Source of the DNA: Corythucha ciliata
Lineage: Eukaryota; Arthropoda; Insecta; Hemiptera; Tingidae
Length of the DNA stretch: 64,000 bases
Assembly: GCA_038030265.1 (NCBI GenBank)
Contig: CM075941.1
Location: forward strand, 23,932,001-23,996,000
Direction: 5' to 3'
Part shown: one piece after another, positions 50,215 through 59,766 of the stretch
How the letters are laid out: every line of letters begins with the position of its first letter
Numbering within the stretch: position 1 is the first letter of the stretch
Translations under genes and position numbers: made by a program
Notes under the pieces: generated by a model
Told to the model about the DNA's origin: nothing
Databases searched by the model: none
Seen by the model: the letters and a program-made list of their open reading frames with translations, nothing else

Positions 50215-51516
50215 GTTCCTGCGCAGTTTTGTCTTTGTAAGTATTGTAATCCGTTTTGTACGTTTCGAAACACGTTTTAGACATCAAATGATGGTGATCG
50301 TTAGAGCTTAATTGCTTGCCTACCAGTCTCCAGAGATCTTTTACTAGCGCATAGTGCGTATTTTCTATGTCGTCTTTCAAATAAAGCAAGTCGATGTGCC
50401 GATCAAGCGTTGGCTCGTTAACATTTTTTGAAATTTGAAGGGGATGTACCTGATTTGAATTATCAAGGGCGTACAGATTAATGCTGAGATTATTGTCTTT
50501 TTCAAAACTCGCAATGTCTTCTATAGCCATTGGGAACGTAATTTTTGCAAAATTAAATGGGTGTTGAAGGGAGGCATGTGTAAGAGGGTCGGTTTTTTGT
50601 GAAACGTTGGAGTTGGCTTGCAAAGGGCTAAGTATTGCGTACTTGAAGCACAAGTCATCATCATTTTTAATGTTTATTACGCTTTGTGTACTGGCAATTG
50701 TTTTTGGGAGGGGGATGAATTTTTTACCTCGTAGTGGGGCATACCGCGTGAGACGAACCCAGACCATCTATTGACTCAAGCGTCCACCCGGACCCCTTAG
50801 CCGTAAAGTCGTCAAATTCGTTAACAATTTTTTTATTACAGTCTCTAATGTAAGCATCAATGTCAGAGGTTTGAAACAGAACTTGACTTCCAGTTTTAAA
50901 ATTAGCATCGAGGGTTTCAAAGACGTCACCTGTATGCGTCCTTGTGCAATGTGCAATCCAAAAGTAAATTGATTTTAATTGAACCGTGTTGTTGGAGAAA
51001 CTCGTGTATTATATTTGCCAACTCTGTCGCGATTGAGTGTATAAATTCTTCGGGGATCACGATAGCATCAATGTTTTTGAAAAAAATGTCCAAAGCCCTA
51101 TCATCACATTTAACCACCACTTTGCCCTTTTCCAATTGCACAGCATTAACGCGACAAAGTTTAGAATTAATTGGGTCAAAAGAATGTTTTCTTTTTCTAT
51201 TCGCAGAGGATTCCATATTGCTACTGAAAGGAGAACACCTAGTTCTATGCACTTTAAGTGAGTGGGCCCGAGTAAAATAACGATTGCACTGATCGCACTT
51301 GTGACAAGTGTGAGGTTTAAAGTGCATGAGTTTGCAAATGGTGCATTCTACAAGTAAGCGTTGGCACCCCTCCTCATGTTTTCTATGAGCTGCCTCATCT
51401 GGGAAAATCTGTTTACAATTACTACACTTTAATTTCCTCCCACAATTATTGTTTTGGTGCAACATGCAACATTTGTTGCATGTATATTGAGAGCTAGAAC
51501 CACTAATGCACTTCAA
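50215..51516 (-). pseudogene. polB: Polinton-type PolB copy B, N-terminal half
   Basis: N-terminal zinc-finger region with paired Cys/His (YTCNKCCMLHQNNNCGRKLK, CDQCNRYFTRAHSLKVH), then IVIPEEFIHSIATEL and HGSIKINLLLDC. After a frameshift near 50930 come DANFKTGSQVLFQTSDIDAY and FTAKGSGWTLESIDGL, and after another near 50770 VRLTRYAPLRGKKFIPLPKT, SVINIKNDDDLCFKYAILSP and LYLKDDIENTHYALVKDLWR. It ends at KDKTAQER, where the inverted repeat begins. Exonuclease and palm are absent. Confidence 0.85.
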
Positions 51517-51522
51517 ACAGCA

Positions 51523-51715
51523 CCTGTGACTTACTCGTTAAGGATGAAAATGGAGAGCCGATTTACGGCGCATTCTATCGCGAGGAACTGCAGAAAACAG
51601 CATACCCCAAGATCTATTTAGTGGAAAAAGTGTTGAAAACGAGGGGGGATAAAGCCTATGTCAATGGCTTGACACGAATTCCACAAGTTGGATAGGGAGG
51701 GGGAATTGACTATGA
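51523..51715 (+). pseudogene. Polinton integrase, C-terminal end
   Basis: Reads DLLVKDENGEPIYGAFYREE, LQKTAYPKIYLVEKVLKTR and, after a one-base loss, a Trp-rich chromodomain-like end. This is the usual C-terminus of Polinton-type integrases (…G-x-P-I-x-G-x-F-Y-x-x-E-L-Q-K-T…). Upstream catalytic domain missing: the fragment abuts the 5' end of PolB copy B, which runs the other way. Confidence 0.78.
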
Positions 51716-51752
51716 ATGTGAGAATGCATTGACGTGGAGCATCAGTTCAAAC

Positions 51753-51874
51753 ATGGCTCTCGTTGCGGTAATTGACTTCCACAGTTATGTCGGTGGCAAG
51801 GGCTCACCATTTATCGTGAACGAACTCAGTTATGCTAAGGGCACCGGAAATGACGTTCACCACTTCACGTTTAA
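51753..51874 (+). pseudogene. Polinton-linked ORF, 5' part (cut by Harbinger B)
   Basis: MALVAVIDFHSYVGGKGSPF then FIVNELSYAKG and VHHFTFK. The last codons lie at the TTAA target of Harbinger B and resume at 56689-56718 with KAPPSRFQH and a stop. A V-D-x-x start and an H-x-x-F-K-x-P element are, from memory, common in a gene found in arthropod Polinton-like loci, but I cannot name the family. Function unknown. Confidence 0.5.
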
Positions 51875-51899
51875 GGTGCCTACACACCAAAAGTCAGTA

Positions 51900-52160
51900 G
51901 CATAACATTGTTATTAGCAAAACATGTGGATAGCAAAAATGTTATTAACAAGATATTTTTCTACCGGTCGCACTTCACGAAAATGTTAATAACAGGCCAA
52001 TGTTGATAGCAAAACATGCGAATAACCGAAATGTTATTAACAAGTTATTTCAGAGCATGAAATGATATAGCAAATCGCTATTAACAAGTTTTTATATTAA
52101 CATATTAATAACAAAATATTTTTCCTATAAACATGTTAATAGCAGGTTTACAGCATTTTG
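51900..52160. repeat. Subterminal motif array, left end of Harbinger B
   Basis: At least eight partial copies of ATGTTATTAACAAG/TTATTAGCAAAACATG in both orientations. A matching array is at 56370-56680. Probably transposase-binding sites. Confidence 0.6.
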
Positions 52161-52201
52161 ATAGAAATAGCGTCAGAACCCAATAGTAAGATTAGTAAGC
52201 C

Positions 52202-55200
52202 ATGGACAATCGAACGCGTGCCACTGTTGCTGCAGCTTGTGTGGTAGTTTTGGGGGCAGCAAGAAAAAAGAAGAGACTTTGGATGCGCCCATATTTGCAT
52301 AGAAAAATACAAAGTATTGCCGTGTTGGAAGATATATATAGGGATGAAGAGAAAATGAGACTGGGCAAACTTCATTTGGATAGCTTCAAAGGATTTGCTA
52401 GAATGTCGAGCATCGATTTTGAATTCTTAATTAACGTTTTGGGGCCGCACATATCTCGACAAGACACGAACTACCGCAAAGCGATACCGGTGCAGGATAG
52501 GCTGGCGATAACTTTGCGCTACCTTGCAACTGGGGACAGCTTTAACAGTCTGATGCTGCTATTTCGAGTGTCGACGTCCAGCATCTCCAACATCGTGAAA
52601 GAGGGATGTGAGGCTATAATAAATGTACTTCAGGATGAAGTGAAAGTGAGTACGTAATATTAATCTTACTTTTTTCTTTATTTAGCGAATCTTACTTTTA
52701 TTCGAGCGGATAGTGGACCCCTACTGCCTTTGAGATCAGTTCAATGTGTTTTTATTCCAACGTGCCTGAAATTGATCAAAATTCTGACATTTTTGGTCGT
52801 TCAGCTCTGAAGAATAGTTTGCGATCAACCTTCGAACTGGGCAAAAGGCGTAAAGTTTCACCGTGAAGCTCACGCCTGATATACTACCTCTTTATTTAAG
52901 GAAGGGGATAAGTGTGACACAAAGTAAACAAAAACAAATTTTTTGAGCAAAAAAGTTATTCAGTAATAAAAAATTGGAAAAAAGAATTACGTAAAAAAAT
53001 TAAATCATAAATTGAAATCAAGAAGGTAGTTCAAACATTTGGAAGCTGGTGAGCGTTGCTACTCGAAATCTAATAGAACAGTGGAATTCAGTGCAGCTCT
53101 CAGGATGTCAAAATTGTTCGTTGTTGTGGTGGACTGCTGAACGTCGTCTTTTGCCTTTTCAGAGGACGAGGTTTCATCCAGTGGTCGTGATGAGGTTGTG
53201 CCTTGAGAATTGAACGTTTCCTCCACAGCCAGGAACAGCAATTCATTAATTGAATGCTGAACTTTATTTCTGGTTTCAGCAGGCAGGAGTCTCATTTTAC
53301 TAGCAACGTAGTCTCCGTATGCTTGACATTCGTCTTTGTCAGCACTTGATTGTAGGCTCTTCATTACTTCATACGCCTCTTCTGTAATTTTGTCCATGTG
53401 TACAGATCGCGGTTGGACCCCAGACGGCTCCGATTCGACCCACTCGGCTCCCGAACTTTCAAATTTGTGAGACCCCACTCGGCTCCCGAACTTTGAAATT
53501 TGTGAGACCCCACTCGGCTCCGGTTCTTTCAGACCAGCACCCCACTCGGCTCCTACTAAGCAGTTACCAGCACACTTTCCTTCCCACTTATGCAGACTTA
53601 GGACTGCCTACTTGAAGGTAGGTGTGGTTAAAAATGTGTTGGTGGTATTATGCGGTCGAAACAACCGTAAGTCATGCAAATTCAAGGCAAATTTTTGCAG
53701 CATGCTAGTTTCACAAAATTGAGACGCGAAATGGCTCCGGATGTGTATTGCCGTATCAGGTCCTCAAGGAATGCCTGCTTCTTCCGGGTTCGAGGGTTAA
53801 CGTTTTGGATGGTGGAGTTAGCTTTTATGTGGGTCTCCATTTGTATCTCCTTCAAGACATCTACGACCCTGAAAATGTTCGGATGAGGACCAGGAAACTC
53901 CCGATTGAATTTGCTATGAAAGGCTTCACAGCAATTTGTAGTGAGGGTTGGAGACGGTGAACACTCAGCCCATATTTCGGGAGGGAATCGGCTGTCAGGA
54001 AGTAGATAATTGTCTAAAACGTAGTCGAAGACGTTGTCTAATCGGGAATGAGTAGGTTTGAAGGTCATAAGGTCGTCGGTGAAGCAGTCCAGTACCTTAC
54101 TTTACAGTACAGTACTTACGACAATAGATATGATACTGATTATTCGAGGATCCAATGAGGTGAACAATCGCTCGGCGTGTTGTTTAGACAGCACGGGAGC
54201 CGAGTGGGGTTTCACGGTGAACACAACACGGGAGCCGTCTGGGTCCAGCTTAACTTACTACCGGAGCCGAGTGGGGTTTCACGCAGATCGCTTCCTAGTC
54301 TTTTTTTGGGGGGGTGAGCGGAACAATCTTTTCGGTAATTGCGGTGTGTCGGTCACAGGCGAAATGGGTTCACACTCATCGCTTGTTGTCAGCGATGCGG
54401 TATCATATGAGTTCTGTTGAGTCTGAAACAGTAAAAGCAAGAAAATGGTACGAAAATATTAAACCGAACCAATATGCATATAGTTGTGTTCAAATTATCA
54501 TCTCATAGGTACTAGGTCGCTACGGCAATGAATTGAAACCTAATTTCTTTCGTCCTGTTTTTCAGCTCCCACAAACGACAGAGGAATGGCTACAAGTGGT
54601 AGAAAAATACCAGGAAAAATGGAACTTTCCTCACTGTTTGGGCAGCATGGATGGAAAGCACATCCCAATTATGGCTCCCCCCAACAGCGGAAGTGACTAT
54701 ATTAATTACAAAGGATTCTTCAGTATTGTCCTCCTGGCACTTGTTGACGCTAACTATTGCTTTTTGTACGCTAATATTGGATGCCAAGGACGCATATCGG
54801 ATGGAGGGGTCTTCGGAAACACGGCGTTGGCGCGGTTACTAAATACTGGACATCTTGGAATCCCGGGACCGTGTCCACTACCTGGGAGGGTAAATGACAG
54901 CCCTTACGTCATTATAGCCGATGATGCCTTCCCCTTAACTGAAAATATAATGAAACCGTACAAAGGAGAGCAAGTCAGAGGATCTCCGGAGAGAATTTTC
55001 AATTTTCGTCTTTGCAGAGCACGCCGAGTAGTAGAAAATGCTTTCGGCATCTTTTCTGCGGTGTTCCGAGTAATGCGTAACACGAATCTACTTGAGCCTA
55101 AAAAAGTAAAAACCGTCACTCACGCTTGCGTTCTCCTTCACAACTTTCTCAAGAAGAGCTCAACTTCATCGCACGTATATTGCCCTCCTGGACTGCTCGA

Positions 55201-55387
55201 TGACGAATTCGACTCCTCTGGAGAAACCATCACAAGAGACTTGAGGAACACAGCAGAACCTCGGTTAGCATCGCTCCAAGCAGTAGGGAGAAGAGCACCA
55301 CTGCTCGCTAGAGCAGTACGTGAAGAATTCGCTAATTATTTCTTGTCACATGAAGGGCGCATTGAAAGACAAGAAATAGTGGAGTAA
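52202..55387 (+). CDS. Harbinger B transposase, two exons, intact (421 residues)
   Basis: Exon 1 52202-52645 and exon 2 54566-55387 join in phase 0 (donor AAAGTGAGT, acceptor TTTTTCAG). Exon 1 has the N-terminal helix domain: SIDFEFLINVLGPHIS, DRLAITLRYLATGDSF, then SISNIVKEGCEAI. Exon 2 has the catalytic triad: FPHCLGSMDGKHIPI (Asp), YVIIADDAFPLTENI (Asp) and CRARRVVENAFGIFS (Glu). No stop or frameshift. The 1.9 kb intron holds the BESS exon of the partner gene on the other strand, plus a nested MULE. The element may be recently active. Confidence 0.9.
53059..53410 (-). CDS. Harbinger B partner gene, BESS exon
   Basis: The C-terminal exon of a MADF-BESS protein: DECQAYGDYVASKMRLLPAE then KVQHSINELLFLAVEE is the BESS-type two-helix motif, followed by a Ser/Thr-rich tail. 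It lies within the transposase intron on the opposite strand. Its 5' edge is cut by the MULE at 53411; the exon start probably lies just beyond, near 54300. The MADF exon is at 55873-56244. Confidence 0.72.
53403..53410. repeat. 8-bp target duplication of nested MULE (left)
   Basis: CAGATCGC at 53403-53410 is repeated at 54284-54291, bracketing the MULE copy. Confidence 0.75.
53411..54283 (-). mobile_element. Non-autonomous MULE inside Harbinger B
   Basis: An 873-bp insert between 8-bp duplications. Both ends carry inverted CCCACTCGGCTCC repeats (four at the left, 53430-53560; two or more at the right, 54195-54280). It keeps only the C-terminal part of a MULE transposase. It interrupts the BESS exon of the partner gene but lies in the intron of the transposase. 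Confidence 0.85.
53682..54068 (-). pseudogene. MULE transposase C-terminal fragment
   Basis: Reads DYVLDNYLLPDSRFPPEIWA, LTTNCCEAFHSKFNREFPGP and HPNIFRVVDVLKEIQMETH, homologous to residues about 350-430 of the intact MULE protein at 16737-18119, including the TNCCE Glu. Catalytic Asp residues are absent. Confidence 0.85.
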
Positions 55388-55872
55388 TTTTTCAAGCATT
55401 GCTTGGGCCAGCAATGTAGTTGCACAAGGGAGTGGGGAGAGTTTAAATAAAAATTTTGACATTAAGGGTTAACAATAATCCTTACTCACTGATTAATGGA
55501 ACCCTATGTCCAATTCCTAAATGCGACCGGTCATACTAGTTGTCGAAAAGGGGTGGATCGGTAGAACGTAGCAATTTGAATTTGTATTGTCGGGGCAAAG
55601 AAAGAGGTGCACGGATGGTGGAGGTCCCAAGCCTGCCTTTTTATTATTTTTATTATGTATAGGATTTTTAAAAAAGACGATATGGGAAATTATTAAAGAA
55701 ATCACTAACACTCGCAATGAAGAACGAAGGCGGAAGATAGAATACGTTTGAACGAAATGTAGGAGAAGTATTCAAAGGTAAGTGGAGGTGGTGATCGTAG
55801 TGAGAGAGAGAGAGGTCTGTGCCCCGATTATAGGAGAAGCAGAAGATAATGTAATAAATATTATTTGCTTAC

Positions 55873-56244
55873 CTTGATTCCTACATCGGTAGTACGATGA
55901 GGCTTCCACTTGTCCTGCAAGAACAGCAGGCTGTCGAAAGCAAACCACTTGCTTCGGCCAGCCCAAGTCCCGGTGCCTTCACTTTGATCGGCGTTTTCAT
56001 CATCCTCTGCCCCTTGACCTGACTTCCCTTTTATCTTTTTGAATTCCCGCTGAAATTGCCCGATTAGAGTCTTCACTTTTTTTTCAACTTCCACCCAATC
56101 GCAATTGAATTCACTCCCTAGCTTTTCCCAAGCATCTCTCTTTTTTTGCTTGTCCTTGTACTCAGGAAGTTGTACGTTCCACAAACAGCCTAATTTGCGG
56201 TATTCTTCTACGAGGTGCATTGTTTGAGATTTTGACCACTCCAT
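55873..56244 (-). CDS. Harbinger B partner gene, MADF exon
   Basis: A MADF/Myb-like exon of 124 codons: MEWSKSQTMHLVEEYRKLGC then LWNVQLPEYKDKQKKRDAWE and VEKKVKTLIGQFQREFKKIK, an acidic insert (EDDENADQSEG), then WFAFDSLLFLQDKW. It ends at donor CAAGGTAAGC (55872). Convergent with the transposase. Its second exon lies inside the transposase intron, so the two genes interlock. Confidence 0.8.
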
Positions 56245-56369
56245 ACCGAGAAACTCAGTCGCACGAGACCACTTAAAAAAATAAAATAATTGAAGAGAGG
56301 GATGTACAGACTGGTCGAAATGAGAAAAGAAGGAGGTGTTTCTTTGAAAAATAGCCCAGTCAACATTTT

Positions 56370-56680
56370 TGCTATCGCTCCCAGACCGGTAGCAGAAATT
56401 TTTTTATTGGCATGTCAGTAGCAATGTTATTAACAATGTTATAAAAAAAGTCAACAAGTTATTAGAAATGTTACTGGCATTTTGTCCTCCAACATGCTAA
56501 TAACAATTTCGTTAAAAACGTTTTTTTCGTTTTCGTAACATGTTATTAACAAGTTATGCCAATTTGTTTATAACTTTGTTACAAATAAATGTTATTAACT
56601 TGTTAGTCTCGGTATGGACGAGGATGCTTCAAAAACAATGTTATTAGCAATGTTTCTAACAATGTTATTTCCGGTGTAAA
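56370..56680. repeat. Subterminal motif array, right end of Harbinger B
   Basis: Repeated ATGTTATTAACAAGTTA, CAATGTTATTAACAATGTTA and related copies in both orientations, mirroring the array at 51900-52160. Confidence 0.6.
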
Positions 56681-56688
56681 GGTGCCTT

Positions 56689-56718
56689 AAGGCTCCTCCA
56701 TCACGCTTCCAGCACTGA
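56689..56718 (+). pseudogene. Polinton-linked ORF, 3' remnant
   Basis: Resumes the frame cut by Harbinger B: codons for KAPPSRFQH, then TGA. The frame matches across the TTAA duplication. It overlaps the 3' end of the ATPase fragment on the other strand, so the two genes were convergent. Confidence 0.5.
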
Positions 56719-57170
56719 CGCACCATATCGAGGAAGGCCTCCCATGACATATCCGATCCCACGTGATCGAGATAATACGTGCTTCAAGTTGAGTACGTCT
56801 TGCGGAAAAAGAACCAGAAAATTAAAATTATCGCAAATTAAATGTTTTTGAATTTTTGTGTAACTCTGAGCCAAGTACAGTACGTCGAGACCCGCGTGTC
56901 GGCCCATTGCAAAAAATTATCGGATTTTATCCTGCGGCGCCAGTATCAAGTCGTCAAATATTACAATCGAGTTGGGTTCTAGGTCGCTAGGAGACGGGAT
57001 ATTTTCAATGTCAGACGAAGCGTAGTAACCTATTTGAGGTGAAAGTCACTTGAAGACTCGGTCGAGGAATCGGTACTTGGGTTGATTAAGAGTCCGGCTA
57101 AATACGTAAACACGCTCAAAACGTAGGCCTGTCTGCTCAATCATTAGGGCTAGTGCCTCAAAGCTTATTA
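56701..57170 (-). pseudogene. Polinton packaging ATPase copy B, C-terminal two thirds
   Basis: Reads FERVYVFSRTLNQPKYRFLD, NSIVIFDDLIL (Walker B), FFAMGRHAGLDVLYLAQSYT and KIQKHLICDNFNFLVLF, then LNLKHVLSRS. These match the family of the fragment at 9444-9789 (which has Walker A). In-frame stops lie near 57047 and 56918. Walker A is decayed near 57190. Confidence 0.82.
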
Positions 57171-57179
57171 GAAGACGGT

Positions 57180-57489
57180 GCTACCCAGATAATGTCTGGA
57201 CCTCATTCAAGTTTAGAGTGCTCCGGGAATACAGTAAAGCAGTTTTTATAATTTTTACGAAATATTATATTGTAATGGGTAACATTCCGCATGAAAGGCA
57301 ATTATGAAGAGGGTAGGTTAAAATTAAAGAGGTTCGTAGACGAATCAGATTTCGCTGGTTCTTCTACAGCCGACGAAGACCGTGGACGTCCCTTCCGGGA
57401 ACTCCAAAAGTGCCGGATAACTTCAGGCCTCTTAATAACGGCGAATCTTTCTTTTCATCAACTTATTCCTTAAAACAGCGTTCGTAATT
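57180..57489. other. No gene recognised
   Basis: AT-rich joint between the ATPase fragment and the Harbinger C sequence. A short frame near 57291 (MKGNYEEGRLKLKRFVDESD) may be part of the Myb-type partner gene but is not distinctive. Confidence 0.35.
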
Positions 57490-57822
57490 TTGTACCGCAT
57501 TATAGATCTGGCTTTTAGCTCATCCCAGCAGTCCCCTCGTTGTCGTTTTTCGCGTTCACCCCCCGCACCCACGAGCGTCAATCTGAGTGAACCAGACAAT
57601 GACATTGAACATGGATCTGGGCAATCCTCAACCACTTCAATTACAACTTTACTTGAAGAGACCGTTGAAGGGCAGAAAAAGAGCCAAAGGATGAATGAAA
57701 AAATTCTGGCGGCACTGCACACGCTTATTGCGAAGGGCGAAGGGAATCGTGCGCAGATCCTGGCCATCTACACACAATGTCAAAAATTTCTTCCCTCGGT
57801 CCTCCAACCACCTGTACATTGA
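57490..57822 (+). pseudogene. Harbinger C partner gene, C-terminal coiled part
   Basis: Ser-rich linker then LLEETVEGQKKSQRMNEKIL, AALHTLIAKGEGNRAQILAI. This acidic-helical tail is typical of Myb/SANT partners of Harbinger elements (compare exon 5 of the gene at 7344). It overlaps, on the other strand, the HARBI1-like fragment at 57740-58100. The DNA-binding part is missing. Confidence 0.45.
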
Positions 57823-58100
57823 TAGAAAAGTATCCCTTTCTATTTCTGAAGATTTCAGCCTGCGCTCCTCCAGGACTTTTAATAGGTACATGCGTGCCAT
57901 CGACAAGTCCTATAACTCCCGGAAATCTTCCTTTTCTATAGAAGGCACTCCACGTTTGACGAATTTCTTCGAGAGAACTGGGAAGTTTAATATACCGCGG
58001 ACTCTTACAGCTGATTATTTCGGAGAGTGCCCCAACTATTCGACAGACAGTCGGCTGGCTTACTTTGAATAGATCAGCCAGACAATCTGCGGGGAAAATC
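57740..58100 (-). pseudogene. HARBI1-like transposase, catalytic fragment (Harbinger C)
   Basis: Minus-strand frame without ATG: LADLFKVSQPTVCRIVGALS, SSLEEIRQTWSAFY, FPGVIGLVDGTHVPIKSPGG (first catalytic Asp), GYFSINVQVVGGPREEIFDI and RWPGSAHDS. An acceptor-like CCCCGCAG precedes it. It continues exactly where the plus-strand exon at 49449-49793 leaves off (…YATSSFQ, then …LADLF), with one base lost at the splice joint. Confidence 0.75.
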
Positions 58101-58171
58101 GAGCTATCAGTAGGACATGAGATACGATAATCTGAGATCTAACTAATAACGTGAACGTCATGCAGTTATTG

Positions 58172-58431
58172 TTCTCAAACGCGACATCTTATGGAACTGC
58201 AAACTCAACAAAAGATGCTCACGAGCAGTCCAGAATCTCATAAAATTGGAAATTTTGGACAGACTGACTTTTCTTTTGACGAGCAACCATTTCAATGAGT
58301 TTCGGTTAATTGTTACTTATCTTTCTACACCAATGAGTTCGAACAAAAATGGGTGAATCGAAGTAGGGTAGGATCGAAGTGAGTGCATGACACCAATACG
58401 TGGTCACTGCATTCACGGTAGATGAAGGTAT
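58172..58431 (+). repeat. Inverted repeat, right copy (pairs with 49847-50107)
   Basis: Complement of 49847-50107 with few differences; see that entry. Located just upstream (in transposase sense) of the HARBI1-like catalytic fragment, as the left copy is just downstream of the N-terminal exons. Confidence 0.75.
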
Positions 58432-58966
58432 ATCAGGCACGTGACAGGGACGTAACCCTTCAATTTCCATTGAGAATAATATTTTATTTGCCGGGCGGGG
58501 CACGTCCCGTTCACGGCACTGATGTGTGTAAACGGACCTTTATACATAAAAAAAGTCAATAAAATCTTCCGTTCAAAAAATTATGTGTGAACCTCTGGAT
58601 CAAAGTTACTTTTTTGACCTTGAGCATTATTCTCAGGCGAGCAACTTTCTCTGGGCCAAAAAAGTGAAAAATTGTTCCCTAGGTACACAAATCTACTTTC
58701 GACTATATATGATTTTAACTACCCCAGCTTGGAGGTGAATTCTTTCCGGGTAAGACCGGAGAGTGATAAGAAGTAAAAATTAAAATCATGAACATGTCTA
58801 TTATAAAATAGCCTAATAACATATTTGCATTTGATAAAATAGCACATACACGCCGCGTACAAAAAACTTATAAAATGATGCTCTGTGTATTAATGATACC
58901 TGCTGCACAAGTTATCGCTAGATCCAAAACATGAACCAAGTTGCTATCGACAGCAATGTGAGGAAG
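58432..58966. other. No gene recognised
   Basis: No motif or terminal repeat found. A short YLSFYTNEFEQ-type stretch belongs to the inverted repeat, not to a gene. Confidence 0.35.
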
Positions 58967-59380
58967 TCAAAATCTGAACTCCCGGATTCGCCCTATTACC
59001 AGTTCAACTTGCGCTCTAAGGCTTGCAATTCTTCTTCCCCTACTGACTTCCTCTTCCTTCAATTTGTCCCCAGTTGTTACTGAAGGAGGGCGAACCAGAG
59101 TAGCATTAATTTCACTCAAAACACTACTTATGTTTTTGAACCCTCGATCAGCCATGAGTTGGTCCCCCGCAGACATGTAATTCACGAACCCACATTGGGT
59201 AAACAACTCGACATCGCTAATACGACCCCAGTAGCCATCGGATAAAAAATTTACGAATCCATTAGGGCTACAGGATATGAGATACTTGATGGTGTTACAT
59301 CCGTAATACTGACTCCAAGACAGAGCCTGTTTGTAAGGGTTGCTTGGTTTTTCTATTTGTATTTCCAACCCAGCAAACAT
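58967..59380 (-). pseudogene. ISL2EU/IS5-like (DDE_4-type) transposase fragment
   Basis: LEIQIEKPSNPYKQALSWSQ, YYGCNTIKYLISCSPNGFVN and FLSDGYWGRISDVELFTQCG, then GDQLMADRGFKNISSVL (Asp), and VELVIGRIREFRF (Glu). This is the C-terminal catalytic part of an IS5/Harbinger-superfamily transposase of the ISL2EU type. The frame is clean but the N-terminus (and usual THAP-type finger) is absent. Confidence 0.78.
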
Positions 59381-59394
59381 TTTTAGGTCTGATT

Positions 59395-59765
59395 GGCATC
59401 TAATAGACGTCACACCTAACGTATATACATATAATGTCCATTGGACTTCCAATATGCGTATATTTTGGGTCTAAAAGAAACACTTTTTGGCATCTATGAG
59501 ATGTCTACTTTTGATGTATAAGACATTCATTAGACGTTTACGTTAAATCCATGTTACATCTCCTAGACGTTTGTTTTCATTGCTTTTTATCGTTTAATTG
59601 ACGACTCATTGGACCTATATTAAACATCTATTTGACTTCTGTATTACATATAGTTAGAGTCTAAAAAAAACAACTTTTTAGCATCTATGGGATGTCTTGT
59701 TTTGAGCTAAGCGATGCACATAGAACGTTTATATAAAGTGTGTATTAGATCTGTTGGACAACCTT
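59395..59765. repeat. Tandem AT-rich repeat
   Basis: GTCTAAAAGAAACACTTTTTGGCATCTATGAGATGTC-type sequence at about 59480-59570 recurs, altered, at 59650-59740. ATTAGACGT and ATTGGAC motifs recur throughout. Possibly a decayed MITE array. Confidence 0.4.
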
Positions 59766-59766
59766 T

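Larger units (their letters stand above)
51875..56686 (+). mobile_element. PIF/Harbinger element B, complete, 4.8 kb
   Basis: Ends GGTGCCTACACACC and (complement) GGCACCTTTACACC, with TTAA on both sides (51871-51874 and 56687-56690). Subterminal regions at 51900-52160 and 56370-56680 are full of ATGTTATTAACAAGTTA-type motifs in both orientations. It carries an intact two-exon transposase and an interlocked MADF-BESS gene, the latter broken by a MULE. Inserted in a Polinton-linked ORF. Confidence 0.9.

Noticed and set aside
52661..53058. Further transposase exon in the Harbinger B intron
   Set aside because: Exon 1 and exon 2 already join in phase and cover the whole family length; this stretch has no matching motif.
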